The notes beneath the pieces are model-generated. The model was given only the letters and a program-made list of their open reading frames with translations. It did not search any database and had not been told where the DNA came from. Shown here one piece after another: positions 40,604-50,113 of a stretch of 64,000 nucleotides of DNA; positions within the stretch are counted from its first letter, which is position 1, and every line of letters starts with the position of its first letter. The DNA is from Tenacibaculum sp. MAR_2009_124. Its GTDB lineage: Bacteria; Bacteroidota; Bacteroidia; Flavobacteriales; Flavobacteriaceae. A program made the position numbers and the translations under genes. Location of the stretch: contig NZ_FNSF01000005.1 in assembly GCF_900105455.1 (NCBI RefSeq), positions 806,001-870,000 on the forward strand, written 5' to 3'.

Positions 40604-42790
40604 TTAATTTTTTAATCTTTCAGGAAATAATTTTAGTAACTCTTCCATTTCCCCAATTATATTAGGTTGTCCCCCTTGAGTTAATGATTCTTTTACGTAA
40701 TACCAATAGGAATCAACTAACTCCTCATTTGTCCATCTATGTTTGGTTTCCCAAATATTGTTCCAAACGCTTTCTTCATGTTTCCAGTTAGGTTTTTTTC
40801 TATATTCTAGATTACCGAATCTTTTCAAATCTTCCATATGCCAAACCTCATGTTGTAAAGTAAGTTGTGTACAATTTTGCCTTACATATATTGTTGGAGG
40901 TGGACCAGGATTAAAAGAACCTTGTGTATTCCTTAAGCCATTCCATTTTTTTAATCTCGCTTTAAATTTAGGCGTTTTAGTTACAATTTCAACTTTTAGA
41001 TTTAGTTCTTTGAATTTTAATTCTAAATCATTCTTTAATTTTAATAATTGATTTCTTGTTAATTTAACACCTCCATCTGCTTTATTAACTCCTTTATTTC
41101 TATATAATTCGTCGACTTCCTTTGAAAGATGTTCTAGATCCTCAAAAATATCTTCAAGCTGTTTTTTCGGTAAATCCTTTAGATCATCAATTCCTTTTCT
41201 GCCATATCTTTTGATATACTTTAATCCTTTTTTAGAAAAATTAATAAAGCTAGAAACTCCCTTTGCTAATTGAAAAACACCTATTAACAAAGATACAATT
41301 TGTATCACATCATGTGCTAGGTTGTAATATAAACGTTCGACATTACCTTCTTGTACGGCTTTTACATATTCTTTAGTAGCTCCTTCAATAATTGCTTGAA
41401 AAATTCCTTCTTCAAATAGCTTTTTTAAACCATCAACAAAAGCATTCATTTCCTTTTCACTTCCCATTATTTTAGAGAAAAAAGCCAGCATTTCAGGTAT
41501 CGCTCTCACTTCGTCGATAATACCATTTACAAAACCACAAACCTGTGCATTAAACAAGGTGTCACCCTCAATAAGAGGTAAGTAGTTTTTTAACTTTGGA
41601 TTCCAATGATGTTCTTTGAATTTATAATTTTCAATTTTTTCTATAGCAAAGTTAGCTGCCTCCAAAGCAAGGAATAACGAAGGGTTTGTATTAAATATTT
41701 CTGAATTTAACCCGCTGCTTTCCTTTCTTTCTAAAATCCATAACTGTATTAATGCCTCTCCAAGACCTTTGTGTGTCGCTCTATCAATAGTCTTTTTACT
41801 GTAAATATTTGTGTCTAATTCAGCTTTAATTTCTTTAATAATTAGTTGCTCAATAACATCTTGAGTTATTTCTCTTTCTTTTAAACCCTTAGCAACATTG
41901 GTTCCTAGTTGAACTTTTATAAACGAACTACTCTTATATACTAACCAAATATAAATTTCATTAGATTTAGGAGTTACTTTAACTCCCTCATTAATTGTAC
42001 TGTCTGTTTTTAACTGTACAGCTCTTTGTGACTTTTCAATAAATACATAAGGTTTGTATTTACCTGCAACCGTAAAGTCCTCCATAAAAGAAATTACTTT
42101 CTTAGAAAAAAGTGCATTAAATTTAGCCAATTCAGTTGCTTCTTTTTCAACTCCCAAAGTGCTCAGAACATAGCGAATCATGTTTTCATGAACCAGTTCT
42201 TGTTTAAAAAAACTTTGAAATGTTGTTTTGTCGGTTTGGTAAATTTTGTTTTCTAACGAGACTGTTGATAGCTTCGTTTCACTATTTTCAAAAGATTTTT
42301 TCAAATAGTTTTTGAATCGTTTTCCAAATTTAAACTGAATATCAATATTTTCACTTTCATCTACTTCAATAAAAGTTAGTAATTCATTGTCAGAAATCTT
42401 TATTCGATCCTTTCTTTCTTGCGCTAATACACCTTTGGGGTATGTGTAATTAATAAGGCTGATTAAATATTTATGTTCATCAAAAGTAAATAACTTTCTT
42501 TCTGTCTTTTTTAAACCATTAAATAATTCAGCCCCATCGTACATCCACATTCCCTTTCCTTTGTAATACTTTTTAATATAGGGTAAAAATTTATCCGCAA
42601 AATCAATACTACCGTATGTTTTCCAATCGAGATTAAAAACTTCATGTGGTCGTGCATTGAATTTGAGATCATCAAAAGAGCCTTCTTTGAATGGACTTTC
42701 GGGACGTTCTATCTTTTTCAATCCGAAAATCTGTTCAAAACCCTTTTTATTGAACTCATTGAGTTCATCAAGTGTTTTAAATACTGCCAT
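40604..42790 (-). CDS. Large protein with C-terminal metallopeptidase toxin domain
   Basis: From the ATG at 42790 the protein is 728 residues, starting MAVFKTLDELNEFNKKGFEQ. A longer frame to 42931 adds a hydrophobic stretch that is probably not translated. Residues 1-450 have no family that I recognise. Around 480-550 a helical and partly hydrophobic segment (VIQIVSLLIGVFQLAKGVSS) resembles the pretoxin membrane region. The C-terminus carries a zincin motif HEVWHMEDLKRFG (HEVWH at 647-651) and GPPPTIYVRQNCTQLTL, matching a polymorphic-toxin metallopeptidase (Tox-MPTase-type). No export domain such as PAAR or a T9SS C-terminal domain was recognised. The candidate immunity gene follows by 4 bp. 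Confidence 0.7.
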   Translation of the reverse strand: MAVFKTLDELNEFNKKGFEQIFGLKKIERPESPFKEGSFDDLKFNARPHEVFNLDWKTYGSIDFADKFLPYIKKYYKGKGMWMYDGAELFNGLKKTERKLFTFDEHKYLISLINYTYPKGVLAQERKDRIKISDNELLTFIEVDESENIDIQFKFGKRFKNYLKKSFENSETKLSTVSLENKIYQTDKTTFQSFFKQELVHENMIRYVLSTLGVEKEATELAKFNALFSKKVISFMEDFTVAGKYKPYVFIEKSQRAVQLKTDSTINEGVKVTPKSNEIYIWLVYKSSSFIKVQLGTNVAKGLKEREITQDVIEQLIIKEIKAELDTNIYSKKTIDRATHKGLGEALIQLWILERKESSGLNSEIFNTNPSLFLALEAANFAIEKIENYKFKEHHWNPKLKNYLPLIEGDTLFNAQVCGFVNGIIDEVRAIPEMLAFFSKIMGSEKEMNAFVDGLKKLFEEGIFQAIIEGATKEYVKAVQEGNVERLYYNLAHDVIQIVSLLIGVFQLAKGVSSFINFSKKGLKYIKRYGRKGIDDLKDLPKKQLEDIFEDLEHLSKEVDELYRNKGVNKADGGVKLTRNQLLKLKNDLELKFKELNLKVEIVTKTPKFKARLKKWNGLRNTQGSFNPGPPPTIYVRQNCTQLTLQHEVWHMEDLKRFGNLEYRKKPNWKHEESVWNNIWETKHRWTNEELVDSYWYYVKESLTQGGQPNIIGEMEELLKLFPERLKN

Positions 42791-42952
42791 AACTTGTTTT
42801 TTGTATAATGTGATACAAACATATAACAAAATACATAAAAACTCAATAAAATATTGTAAAATGTTTAAAAACCAATAAATAAAACTGTAAAATGTTAGAA
42901 TTATAAGACTATAACAGACAGTAGCCAGCAATTTTAAATTATTGAAGCAAAA

Positions 42953-42985
42953 AAAAACTGGAAGCGATATACTCTTCCAGTTTTT
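42953..42985 (-). terminator. Terminator downstream of gltX
   Basis: AAAAACTGGAAG (42953-42964) pairs with CTTCCAGTTTTT (42974-42985). On the minus strand it ends in a T-run just beyond the gltX stop at 43017. Confidence 0.85.
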
Positions 42986-43016
42986 ATATTATTCAAACAA
43001 GCTTATGAAAATTCCT

Positions 43017-44531
43017 TTACAAATTACTTATTGCATTGTTAAGTCGTTCAATGGTAGCTTGTTTACCAATCATTTCTATAATATCGAATAAATGAGGCCC
43101 TTTTAAAGCGCCCACTAAACTTAAACGCAAAGGTTGCATTACTTTTCCAAAACCTACTTCCTTTTCAGTAATCCAAGTTTTTACTATGGTTTCAATATTT
43201 TCGGACTCAAAATTTTCAATACCCTCTACAACTGAAATAAGTTCTTTCATTAAGTCGGGGGTTGATTCTTTCCATTGCTTTTTTGCTGCTTTTGCATCGT
43301 ACTCAGACGGGTTTTCAAAGAAAAAATTAGACAAATCCCAAAAATCTGCCACAAACACAGCTCTTTCTTTCACTAACGAAACAACCTTTTCTATATAGTT
43401 TTTTTCGCTTTTAACACCTTTTTCAGCTAATATTAATGCAAATGCACCAGATAATTCATTATCTGACTTTGATTGCATGTATTGCTGGTTAAACCAATTC
43501 GTTTTTTCAGGACTGAATTTAGCTCCTGATTTGCTTACTCGTTTCAAATCAAAAACTTCCGTTAACTCTTTCAAAGAAAAGAGCTCTCTTTCTGTACCTG
43601 GATTCCAGCCTAAAAATGCCAACATGTTTATAAAAGCATCAGAAAAATATCCATCTTCTTTATAACCTCTTGAAACATCACCTGTTTCTTCATTCACATA
43701 TTCTAATGGGAATACTGGAAAACCTAATTTATCACCATCTCTTTTGCTTAATTTTCCTTTACCAACTGGTTTTAAAATTAACGGTAAATGCGCGAATTTT
43801 GGAGCATCCCAACCAAAAGCTCTATAAAGCAACACATGGAGTGGGAGAGAAGGCAACCACTCTTCACCACGAATCACATGAGAGATTTGCATTAAATGAT
43901 CGTCAACAATATTTGCTAAATGATACGTAGGCATTCCATCAGATTTAAACAATACTTTATCATCTAAAGTACTTGTATTCACTGAAATTTTTCCACGTAT
44001 TTCGTCTTCCATTACCAATATTTCATCATGTGGAGTTTTAAAACGAATCACAAATTTTTCACCTGCATTAATTTTCGTTTCAACTTCTTCTGAAGATAAT
44101 GCTAACGAATTTTGAAGTTTTTCACGGTTGTGCCAATTGTAAATAAACGTTTTCCCTTTTTCTTCGTGATTTTTTCTGTGAGCATCTAACTCTTCAGCGG
44201 TATCAAAGGCATAATATGCCCAACCACTTGCTAAAAGCTCATCGGCATATTGCTTATATAAATCTTTACGTTCAGACTGACGATAAGGTCCGAATTTTTC
44301 ATTTTTACCAGGGCCTTCATCAAATGGAATATTACACCATTCTAACGAATCGATAATATATTTTTCAGCGTTCGCTACATAACGTGTTTGATCAGTATCT
44401 TCTATTCTTAAGACAAAAGTTCCATTGTGTTTTTTGGCAAATAAATAGTTGAATAAAGCGGTTCTTACTCCTCCCATGTGCAACGGCCCTGTTGGACTCG
44501 GAGCAAATCGTACTCTTACGTTGTCAGTCAT
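43017..44531 (-). CDS. gltX: Glutamyl-tRNA synthetase
   Basis: The 504-residue enzyme charges tRNA-Glu with glutamate. The HIGH-type motif FAPSPTGPLHMGGVRTALFN is at residues 8-27, FVLRIEDTDQTRY follows, and the KMSKS-type motif KGKLSKRDGDK is near 260. The C-terminal anticodon-binding helical domain ends with MQPLRLSLVGALKGPHLFDI. The length is typical. A TATCTTTG box with an upstream TTG lies 68-100 bp before the ATG, and a terminator follows the stop. Confidence 0.98.
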   Translation of the reverse strand: MTDNVRVRFAPSPTGPLHMGGVRTALFNYLFAKKHNGTFVLRIEDTDQTRYVANAEKYIIDSLEWCNIPFDEGPGKNEKFGPYRQSERKDLYKQYADELLASGWAYYAFDTAEELDAHRKNHEEKGKTFIYNWHNREKLQNSLALSSEEVETKINAGEKFVIRFKTPHDEILVMEDEIRGKISVNTSTLDDKVLFKSDGMPTYHLANIVDDHLMQISHVIRGEEWLPSLPLHVLLYRAFGWDAPKFAHLPLILKPVGKGKLSKRDGDKLGFPVFPLEYVNEETGDVSRGYKEDGYFSDAFINMLAFLGWNPGTERELFSLKELTEVFDLKRVSKSGAKFSPEKTNWFNQQYMQSKSDNELSGAFALILAEKGVKSEKNYIEKVVSLVKERAVFVADFWDLSNFFFENPSEYDAKAAKKQWKESTPDLMKELISVVEGIENFESENIETIVKTWITEKEVGFGKVMQPLRLSLVGALKGPHLFDIIEMIGKQATIERLNNAISNL

Positions 44532-44598
44532 TTTAATTAAATTCTTTTAAAATCTCTATTACTCAAAAGAAGCCCATATTAGGTAGCTTTTGAAAGCG

Positions 44599-44631
44599 CA
44601 AAGATAGTTTTATCTAATGAACTCATCGCAA
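44599..44631 (-). promoter_or_regulatory. Candidate promoter of gltX
   Basis: On the minus strand TTG (44631-44629) and TATCTTTG (44606-44599) are spaced 22 bp apart, matching the Bacteroidota TTG-N17-23-TAnnTTTG promoter form. The box lies about 68 bp before the ATG. Confidence 0.55.
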
Positions 44632-44894
44632 GTTTTTAAGCACTAAGTAAGATTTAACTCGCTTTATACATTCGAAAATGTATTCCATATTGAAACTACT
44701 TTAAAACATGATCAAACAAGTGTTTTACGCTTCAATCATAAAGTGCTATGCAGAAAGTAAGAAAATGTCAATTTTCTTGTGTTTTCAATGCTATTCATGA
44801 AGTTATAATAAAAAAACCGGAGATACATACCATGGTGTTTAGCTCTATGCACGATTAATAAACCCTAAATTTTATTTGGTTCAACTATTATTTC

Positions 44895-44925
44895 AAAAAA
44901 AAAAGACCATCAAAATTGACAGTCT
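44895..44925 (-). terminator. Terminator of the outer-membrane protein gene
   Basis: AGACTGTCAA and TTGATGGTCT pair on the minus strand with two G-U wobbles, followed by a run of ten Ts. It lies about 35 bp beyond the stop at 44961. The rest of 44632-44894 has no supported gene. Confidence 0.7.
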
Positions 44926-44960
44926 CTATATCATAAAGTGCATTTTATGCTATTTACAAC

Positions 44961-45788
44961 TTATAATTTATAATAGAACCCAACACTAAAAGCAGGTTTT
45001 TTAGCAACATTTCTTCCACCAAGAGCTCCACCAATTCCAACGTTCGTTCCAAATTTATCATTAATTTCTCCTATTAATTTCAAACCGAAGGCGGCATAAC
45101 TCTGGTTATTTACGTACAATCCAGTTAAACCATTATTCGTTGGAATTACAACTTCTCCGTTTTGAAAAGAAGCAACACCATCTAAAAATCCAGCAACCCA
45201 TAACCAATCAATTGCTTTGTAACCAACTTCTCCTCCAAGTTTATAAGCACTACTGTAATTATTTGTTCGAATATCAACCCCAGTAAAAGCTTGTATATAC
45301 CAATTGTTAAAACCACGTCCAACCAGAATTAAAGGTGTAACGGTCCAAGCATCATATCCAGTGCGAAGTCCTGAAGTGGCGGTATATGTACTAGTGTTTG
45401 CTTCAACTCCTATTTGTCCTGAAATTAACCATTTTTTATTGTAAAAATTGTGTTTTACACCTAGTTGAATATTACCTAAACTCGTTTCTGATCCTTCTGG
45501 AGTTATGGCAATATTTAAAGTCGGATTTCCCGATTGAACCATTTTCAAAGGTACACTTCCAAATAATGTGGTTTTATCAGATAAACCATACTCCGTGTAA
45601 AGTTGTAAAGTGTTATCCGTAATCTCTCTGTCGGTAGCATAATCAGGATTTCCAAATAACTCTGAGTAGTTCGAAATACTTGAAAAAGACAATTGAAGAT
45701 ATGCTTCGTTTTTCTTTTTTGTCCAAGGACTTTGAGCAAACAATGTTCCAGTAAACAGAATTGCTGCAATGATTTTTAGGTCTTTCAT
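44961..45788 (-). CDS. Outer-membrane beta-barrel protein
   Basis: The 275-residue protein has a signal peptide (IIAAILFTGTLFAQS) and many alternating beta strands (EAYLQLSFSSISNYSELFGN, TLQLYTEYGLSDKTTLFGSV, IQLGVKHNFYNKKWLISGQI, GVEANTSTYTATSGLRTGYD, LGGEVGYKAIDWLWVAGFLD) ending with an aromatic strand FSVGFYYKL. It is a probable 12- to 14-strand barrel, often annotated as transporter or phenol-degradation-like. Substrate is unknown. A 22-bp palindrome lies 26 bp upstream of its ATG. Confidence 0.82.
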   Translation of the reverse strand: MKDLKIIAAILFTGTLFAQSPWTKKKNEAYLQLSFSSISNYSELFGNPDYATDREITDNTLQLYTEYGLSDKTTLFGSVPLKMVQSGNPTLNIAITPEGSETSLGNIQLGVKHNFYNKKWLISGQIGVEANTSTYTATSGLRTGYDAWTVTPLILVGRGFNNWYIQAFTGVDIRTNNYSSAYKLGGEVGYKAIDWLWVAGFLDGVASFQNGEVVIPTNNGLTGLYVNNQSYAAFGLKLIGEINDKFGTNVGIGGALGGRNVAKKPAFSVGFYYKL

Positions 45789-45813
45789 CGATTTGATTTT
45801 ATTGTTTTACTAT

Positions 45814-45835
45814 TGAACTCGTTTAAACGAGTTCA
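45814..45835. promoter_or_regulatory. 22-bp perfect palindrome upstream of the outer-membrane protein gene
   Basis: TGAACTCGTTT is followed by its exact reverse complement, centred at 45824/45825 and 26 bp upstream of the ATG. It could be a dimeric repressor operator or a stable 5'-UTR hairpin. No T-run follows on either strand, so a simple terminator is unlikely. Confidence 0.55.
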
Positions 45836-46062
45836 TTGATATGGAGATCCTAATTCTTGTTTCAAACAAAATACTATAGATCCACTATTAACATTTTTTG
45901 GTTTTGTTAATAACACCATTATGTTCTATTTCTTGTAGTAGTAGAAGCAAAGATATACTTACAAAAAATTGTTTGTAATCTTTAATTGTAAATGTAGTAT
46001 TTTTATAAGTTATATGGTAGTCAATTATTCATCATATAATAAAAACAGAAAATTCTAAGAAT

Positions 46063-46266
46063 TTGAATAAAAGAGAGCGTTTTAGAATTAAAATTCTTAA
46101 GTATAAAAAAAGGCTAAAGCTGCACAGATTAACTGAAAAAGATGGCAATGTACATAGCTTTAGGTCTCATGGAACTCCTTGTAGTTGTTGGCTATGTAAA
46201 GGCGAAAGATTTAGTAGAAAAATCAAACATAAGAAAGGTAATAACTCATTAAAATTTCAAGATTAA
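46063..46266 (+). CDS. Small basic protein with a C-x-C-x-x-C motif
   Basis: The 67-residue protein is strongly basic (MNKRERFRIKILKYKKRLKL, FSRKIKHKKGN) with a metal-ligand-like GTPCSCWLCKGERFS in the middle. Similar very small basic proteins with this motif occur widely in Bacteroidota, and their function is not known to me. Nucleic-acid or ribosome association is plausible from charge. It begins with TTG, and its stop is 4 bp before the DUF4175 gene, so it is probably the first gene of that operon. Confidence 0.75.
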   Translation: MNKRERFRIKILKYKKRLKLHRLTEKDGNVHSFRSHGTPCSCWLCKGERFSRKIKHKKGNNSLKFQD

Positions 46267-46270
46267 CTCG

Positions 46271-49200
46271 ATGGAAGTATTTGAAAAAATAGAACAAAAA
46301 TTACAACAGTTTAGTAAGAAATACTACACAAACGAACTTATTAAAGGCGCATTGTTATTTACATCATTAGGTTTAATCTATTTGTTTATAACCCTATTCA
46401 TTGAGCATTTTTTGTGGTTAAACACAAGTGCTAGAACCTTGCTTTTTTGGGTTTTTATAACTGTGGAAACCTTGTTATTAATAAGATTTATACTTTTTCC
46501 CATTTTTAAATTAATTGGATTAAAAAAAGGAATTTCTTCTGAAGAAGCATCTAAAATAATTGGCGCTCATTTTCCGGAAGTAAGTGATAAACTCATTAAT
46601 ATTTTACAATTAAAGAATCATTCTGAGCAATCGGATTTATTGTTAGCAAGTATTTCTCAAAAATCAGAAGAATTACAACCTATTCCTTTTTCAAAAGCTA
46701 TTAATTTTAAATCAAATATTAGGTATGCAAAATATGCACTAATACCTCTTTTTATATGGGGATTAAGCTTACTGACGGGTATAAATTCAAAACTTAATCA
46801 AAGTTTTGAACGTGTAATGAACCCGAGTAAAGCATATACACCACCAGCTCCTTTCTATTTTATTCCTACAGACTCGGATTTCACTGTTATTAAAGGAAAA
46901 TCCATCACAATTTATTTTGAAACAAAAGGTGAAAGTACCCCACAAGAAACAAAAATTCATTTCAACGATCAACAATATTACATGCAGAATAATGGAAATG
47001 GATTGTTTTCATATACTTTTAATGATGTTCAAAATTCAATTTCCTTTTTCTTAAAGGCTAATAAAGTTACGTCGAAATCGTACTCAATACAACTTATAAA
47101 CACACCTTCAATTCAAAATATTGCCTTAGAATTAAACTATCCTGGCTACTTAAAAAAACGAAATGAAATCATAAAAAACCTAGGAAATATCAATGTTCCA
47201 CAAGGAACATTCATCACTTGGAAGATAAAAACATCTGAAACTGATAGTGTTGCGTTTACTAGTAATAATAAACGAACAAGTTTCAAAAAAGACACTAAAA
47301 ATGAATTTTCATTAAAACGAAGGATTCTCAATTCAATGAATTATCAATTATCAACTTCAAATGAAAACTTAAAAGACTACGAACAATTACAATTTTCAAT
47401 TCAAGTTATCAAAGATGAAGTTCCGAATATTAATGTTCAATCAAATATTGACAGCATAACAAGAGGTAATGCGCAGTTTTACGGACAAGTTTCTGACGAT
47501 CATGGAATATCAAAATTAGAACTGGTATACAGTAAAGAAAATAATAATCAAACAACTGATTATCAAGTGATTAATATAAATAAAGAGGCTATTCAAACCT
47601 TCTTTCATGAGTTTCCTAATAACCTAAAATTACAAGAAAAAACAAATTACGAATTGTATTTTCAAGTTTTTGACAACGACAGAGTAAATGGCGCAAAAAA
47701 AGCCGTAAGTCAAAAATTTTACTACCGCCAAAAGTCTGCAGCAGAATTAAAAGAAGAGTTACTACAAGAACAAAAAGACCATATAAACAAGCTTGAAAAC
47801 TCTCTAGAGAAACAGCAAAACAGTAAAAAAGATCTTGAAAAAATTCAATTGGAGCTACAAAACAAAAAGAATATTAGCTGGAGTGATCAGAAAAATATTA
47901 AAGATTTGATAAAACGTCAGGAGCAATACAAGCAAATGATGGAACGTCAAACAGACAAAATACAAGAAAATTTTGAAGAAAAAGAAGAAAACACCCCAAC
48001 GCTAAACGATAAAAAAGAAAATTTAAAGAAAAGGATTGAAGAATTAAAGAAAATTGACAAGCAACAAAAACTTCTTGACGAACTAAAAGAGTTAGCAGAT
48101 AAATTAAAAAAAGAAGACTTAATTAAGAAAACCAAAGAGCTTGCTGAACAAAACAAACAAAAAGAACGCAGTTTAGAACGTATTCTTGAAATGACAAAGC
48201 GATATTATGTAGAGCAAAAAATGAATCAAATCACTGAAAAGCTCAATGAACTATCAAAAAAACAGGAAGAGTTATCTAAAAAAGAAGACACTTCTGAAGA
48301 GCAAAAAGAGGCAAATAAAGAGTTTGATGATTTAAAGAAAGACATTGATGAGCTTGAAAAAGATAATGAGAAATTAAAAGAACCTATGGATATTCCTTCT
48401 ATGGAAGAAATGGAAAAGCAGGCTGAACAAGAAATGAAGAAATCGCTAGAGAATATGGAGCAAAAAAAGAGTTCCCAAGCGAAAAAGAATCAGAAAAAAG
48501 CAGCAAAAAAGATGAAGGAAATGAGTAAAAGTATGCAAAATTCAATGCAATCTATGAGTGCAGAAATGGAGGAAGAAAACATGGAAAGTTTGCGTCAGGT
48601 ACTTAAAAACTTAGTTACTTTTTCATTCAATCAAGAAGATTTAATGAATGATTTTTCAAACACCAATGCTGCTCACCCAAACTTTGGAACCAATATTAAA
48701 AAGCAATATCAATTAAAAACATATTTTGAGCATATTGATGATAGTTTATTCGCTTTATCAATGAGAGTACCGAGTATTAGCACAAAAATTCAGGAAGAAT
48801 TAGCCAACGCTCACTATAATATTGATGAATCTTTAGACAATTTAGCAGATAATAAAATCACTATTGGTGTATCAAATCAGCAATACGTAATGACTTCTGC
48901 AAACACATTAGCCGACATGTTAAGTAATACACTTGATGCCATGCAAAACCCTCAACAAGGTATGGGGCAAGGAAAGGGTAAAGGAGGAAAAGGAGATTCT
49001 TTCAGTTTACCTGATATTATACAAAAGCAAAACGATATCATGCAAAAAATGAAAGACGGCATGAAGCAAGGTGAAGACGGTAAACCTAAAGAAGGCGAAG
49101 GTAAAAAAGGACAAAAAGGACAAAAAGGACAAAAAGAAGGTAAACAAGGAGAAGGACAGCAAGGTGAAAATGGTGAACAAATGGATGGAGAATTATATAA

Positions 49201-49612
49201 AATTTTCAAGGAACAATCACAATTACGTCAACAACTTCAGGATGCCATTAAAAATGGTAAGGACGGAAATGGTGCTGCAAAAAAAGCATTACAACAAATG
49301 GAAGAGTTAGAAAATAAAATTTTAGAAAACGGATTTAATCAGGAGAATTTAAAAAGAATGCAAGCTTTGAAGTATGAATTGTTAAAGCTAGAAAAAGCTT
49401 CTTTCGAACAAGGTAAGAAACAAGAACGTAAATCAAACACCAATCTTAAAGAGTTTAAAAACACGAATAAGAAAGAACTAAAGTTTAAAGAGTTGTTTTA
49501 TAACCAAACAGAGATATTAAATAGACAATCATTACCTTTGCAGCAGAATTACAAACAAAAGGTTAAACAATACTTTACAACTACAAAAAAGGAGGGGACA
49601 ACCAAAAATTAA
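46271..49612 (+). CDS. DUF4175-family membrane protein with long coiled coil
   Basis: The 1113-residue protein has two membrane helices near 25-45 and 55-75 (LIKGALLFTSLGLIYLFITL, LLFWVFITVETLLLIRFILF) and a third near 155-175. A beta-rich periplasmic part follows. From about 490 to 760 it is a Lys/Glu/Gln-rich coiled coil (KKIDKQQKLLDELKELADKL, AEQNKQKERSLERILEMTKR). A Gly/Lys/Gln-rich low-complexity linker near 935-990 precedes a short C-terminal helix. It belongs to the DUF4175 family common in Bacteroidota next to ybeY and mnmG; function is unknown. The linker region is simple repeats of GQKGQK-type units, normal for the family. Confidence 0.9.
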   Translation: MEVFEKIEQKLQQFSKKYYTNELIKGALLFTSLGLIYLFITLFIEHFLWLNTSARTLLFWVFITVETLLLIRFILFPIFKLIGLKKGISSEEASKIIGAHFPEVSDKLINILQLKNHSEQSDLLLASISQKSEELQPIPFSKAINFKSNIRYAKYALIPLFIWGLSLLTGINSKLNQSFERVMNPSKAYTPPAPFYFIPTDSDFTVIKGKSITIYFETKGESTPQETKIHFNDQQYYMQNNGNGLFSYTFNDVQNSISFFLKANKVTSKSYSIQLINTPSIQNIALELNYPGYLKKRNEIIKNLGNINVPQGTFITWKIKTSETDSVAFTSNNKRTSFKKDTKNEFSLKRRILNSMNYQLSTSNENLKDYEQLQFSIQVIKDEVPNINVQSNIDSITRGNAQFYGQVSDDHGISKLELVYSKENNNQTTDYQVININKEAIQTFFHEFPNNLKLQEKTNYELYFQVFDNDRVNGAKKAVSQKFYYRQKSAAELKEELLQEQKDHINKLENSLEKQQNSKKDLEKIQLELQNKKNISWSDQKNIKDLIKRQEQYKQMMERQTDKIQENFEEKEENTPTLNDKKENLKKRIEELKKIDKQQKLLDELKELADKLKKEDLIKKTKELAEQNKQKERSLERILEMTKRYYVEQKMNQITEKLNELSKKQEELSKKEDTSEEQKEANKEFDDLKKDIDELEKDNEKLKEPMDIPSMEEMEKQAEQEMKKSLENMEQKKSSQAKKNQKKAAKKMKEMSKSMQNSMQSMSAEMEEENMESLRQVLKNLVTFSFNQEDLMNDFSNTNAAHPNFGTNIKKQYQLKTYFEHIDDSLFALSMRVPSISTKIQEELANAHYNIDESLDNLADNKITIGVSNQQYVMTSANTLADMLSNTLDAMQNPQQGMGQGKGKGGKGDSFSLPDIIQKQNDIMQKMKDGMKQGEDGKPKEGEGKKGQKGQKGQKEGKQGEGQQGENGEQMDGELYKIFKEQSQLRQQLQDAIKNGKDGNGAAKKALQQMEELENKILENGFNQENLKRMQALKYELLKLEKASFEQGKKQERKSNTNLKEFKNTNKKELKFKELFYNQTEILNRQSLPLQQNYKQKVKQYFTTTKKEGTTKN

Positions 49613-49665
49613 CCTTATTAACAACTACAAGTTAAAACACAACATTGTTACCACTATATATTTAA

Positions 49666-50082
49666 ATGATACAATTTAACTACGAAACAGATTTTAAATT
49701 AAACGAAGAAGAAAACACTAGTGCTTGGATACAACAGTGTATTACAAAAGAAGAAGGTTCATTAGGTGAAATCAATTATATTTTCTGTGATGACGCTTAT
49801 TTACACAAAATAAACATTGAATTTCTTCAACACGACACCCTTACCGATATTATTAGTTTTGACTACTCTTTAGGTAAGGAGGTAAGTGGAGATATATTTG
49901 TTTCAATTGAGCGTGTAAAAGAGAATGCTTCTCTTTTTAATGTAGCATTTGAAAATGAACTTCACCGAGTAATCATTCATGGTATTCTTCATTATTTAGG
50001 ATATAAAGATAAAACTGATAATGAAAAAGAAATCATGCGTAGGAAAGAAAATGAATGTTTAGAAATTTTAAGAAAAGTATAA
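49666..50082 (+). CDS. ybeY: YbeY rRNA-maturation endoribonuclease
   Basis: The 138-residue protein is a zinc-dependent RNase for 16S rRNA 3' maturation and ribosome quality control. The metal site HGILHYLGYKDKTDNEK supplies two His, with a further acidic residue, in the H-x3-H-x5-D form of the family. DTLTDIISFDYSLGKEVSGD is the conserved core before it. Length is typical. It lies 54 bp after DUF4175 and 31 bp before mnmG. Confidence 0.95.
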   Translation: MIQFNYETDFKLNEEENTSAWIQQCITKEEGSLGEINYIFCDDAYLHKINIEFLQHDTLTDIISFDYSLGKEVSGDIFVSIERVKENASLFNVAFENELHRVIIHGILHYLGYKDKTDNEKEIMRRKENECLEILRKV

Positions 50083-50086
50083 CCGA

Positions 50087-50100
50087 GTTCCACGTGGAAC
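50087..50100. promoter_or_regulatory. parS-like palindrome GTTCCACGTGGAAC
   Basis: This 14-bp perfect palindrome lies between ybeY and mnmG. It resembles the ParB target TGTTTCACGTGAAACA with C/G changes in the half-sites. It is the first of five copies in 3.9 kb. Confidence 0.5.
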
Positions 50101-50113
50101 TGAATATTATCAC

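Noticed and set aside
42791..42931. Hydrophobic N-terminal extension of the metallopeptidase toxin
   Set aside because: The stretch is T-rich upstream sequence with poor protein character; the ATG at 42790 followed by MAVFKTLDELNEF is the better start.
49071..49170. Short repeated GGACAAAAA units as a microsatellite or CRISPR-like array
   Set aside because: They encode the normal GQKGQK linker of the DUF4175 protein; no spacers or repeat-spacer pattern exists. No CRISPR array was found anywhere in the window.
48952..49209. Minus-strand frame rich in Pro, Cys and Phe opposite the DUF4175 gene
   Set aside because: It is the mirror of the Gly/Lys/Gln-rich linker of the real gene; low-complexity coding DNA produces it.
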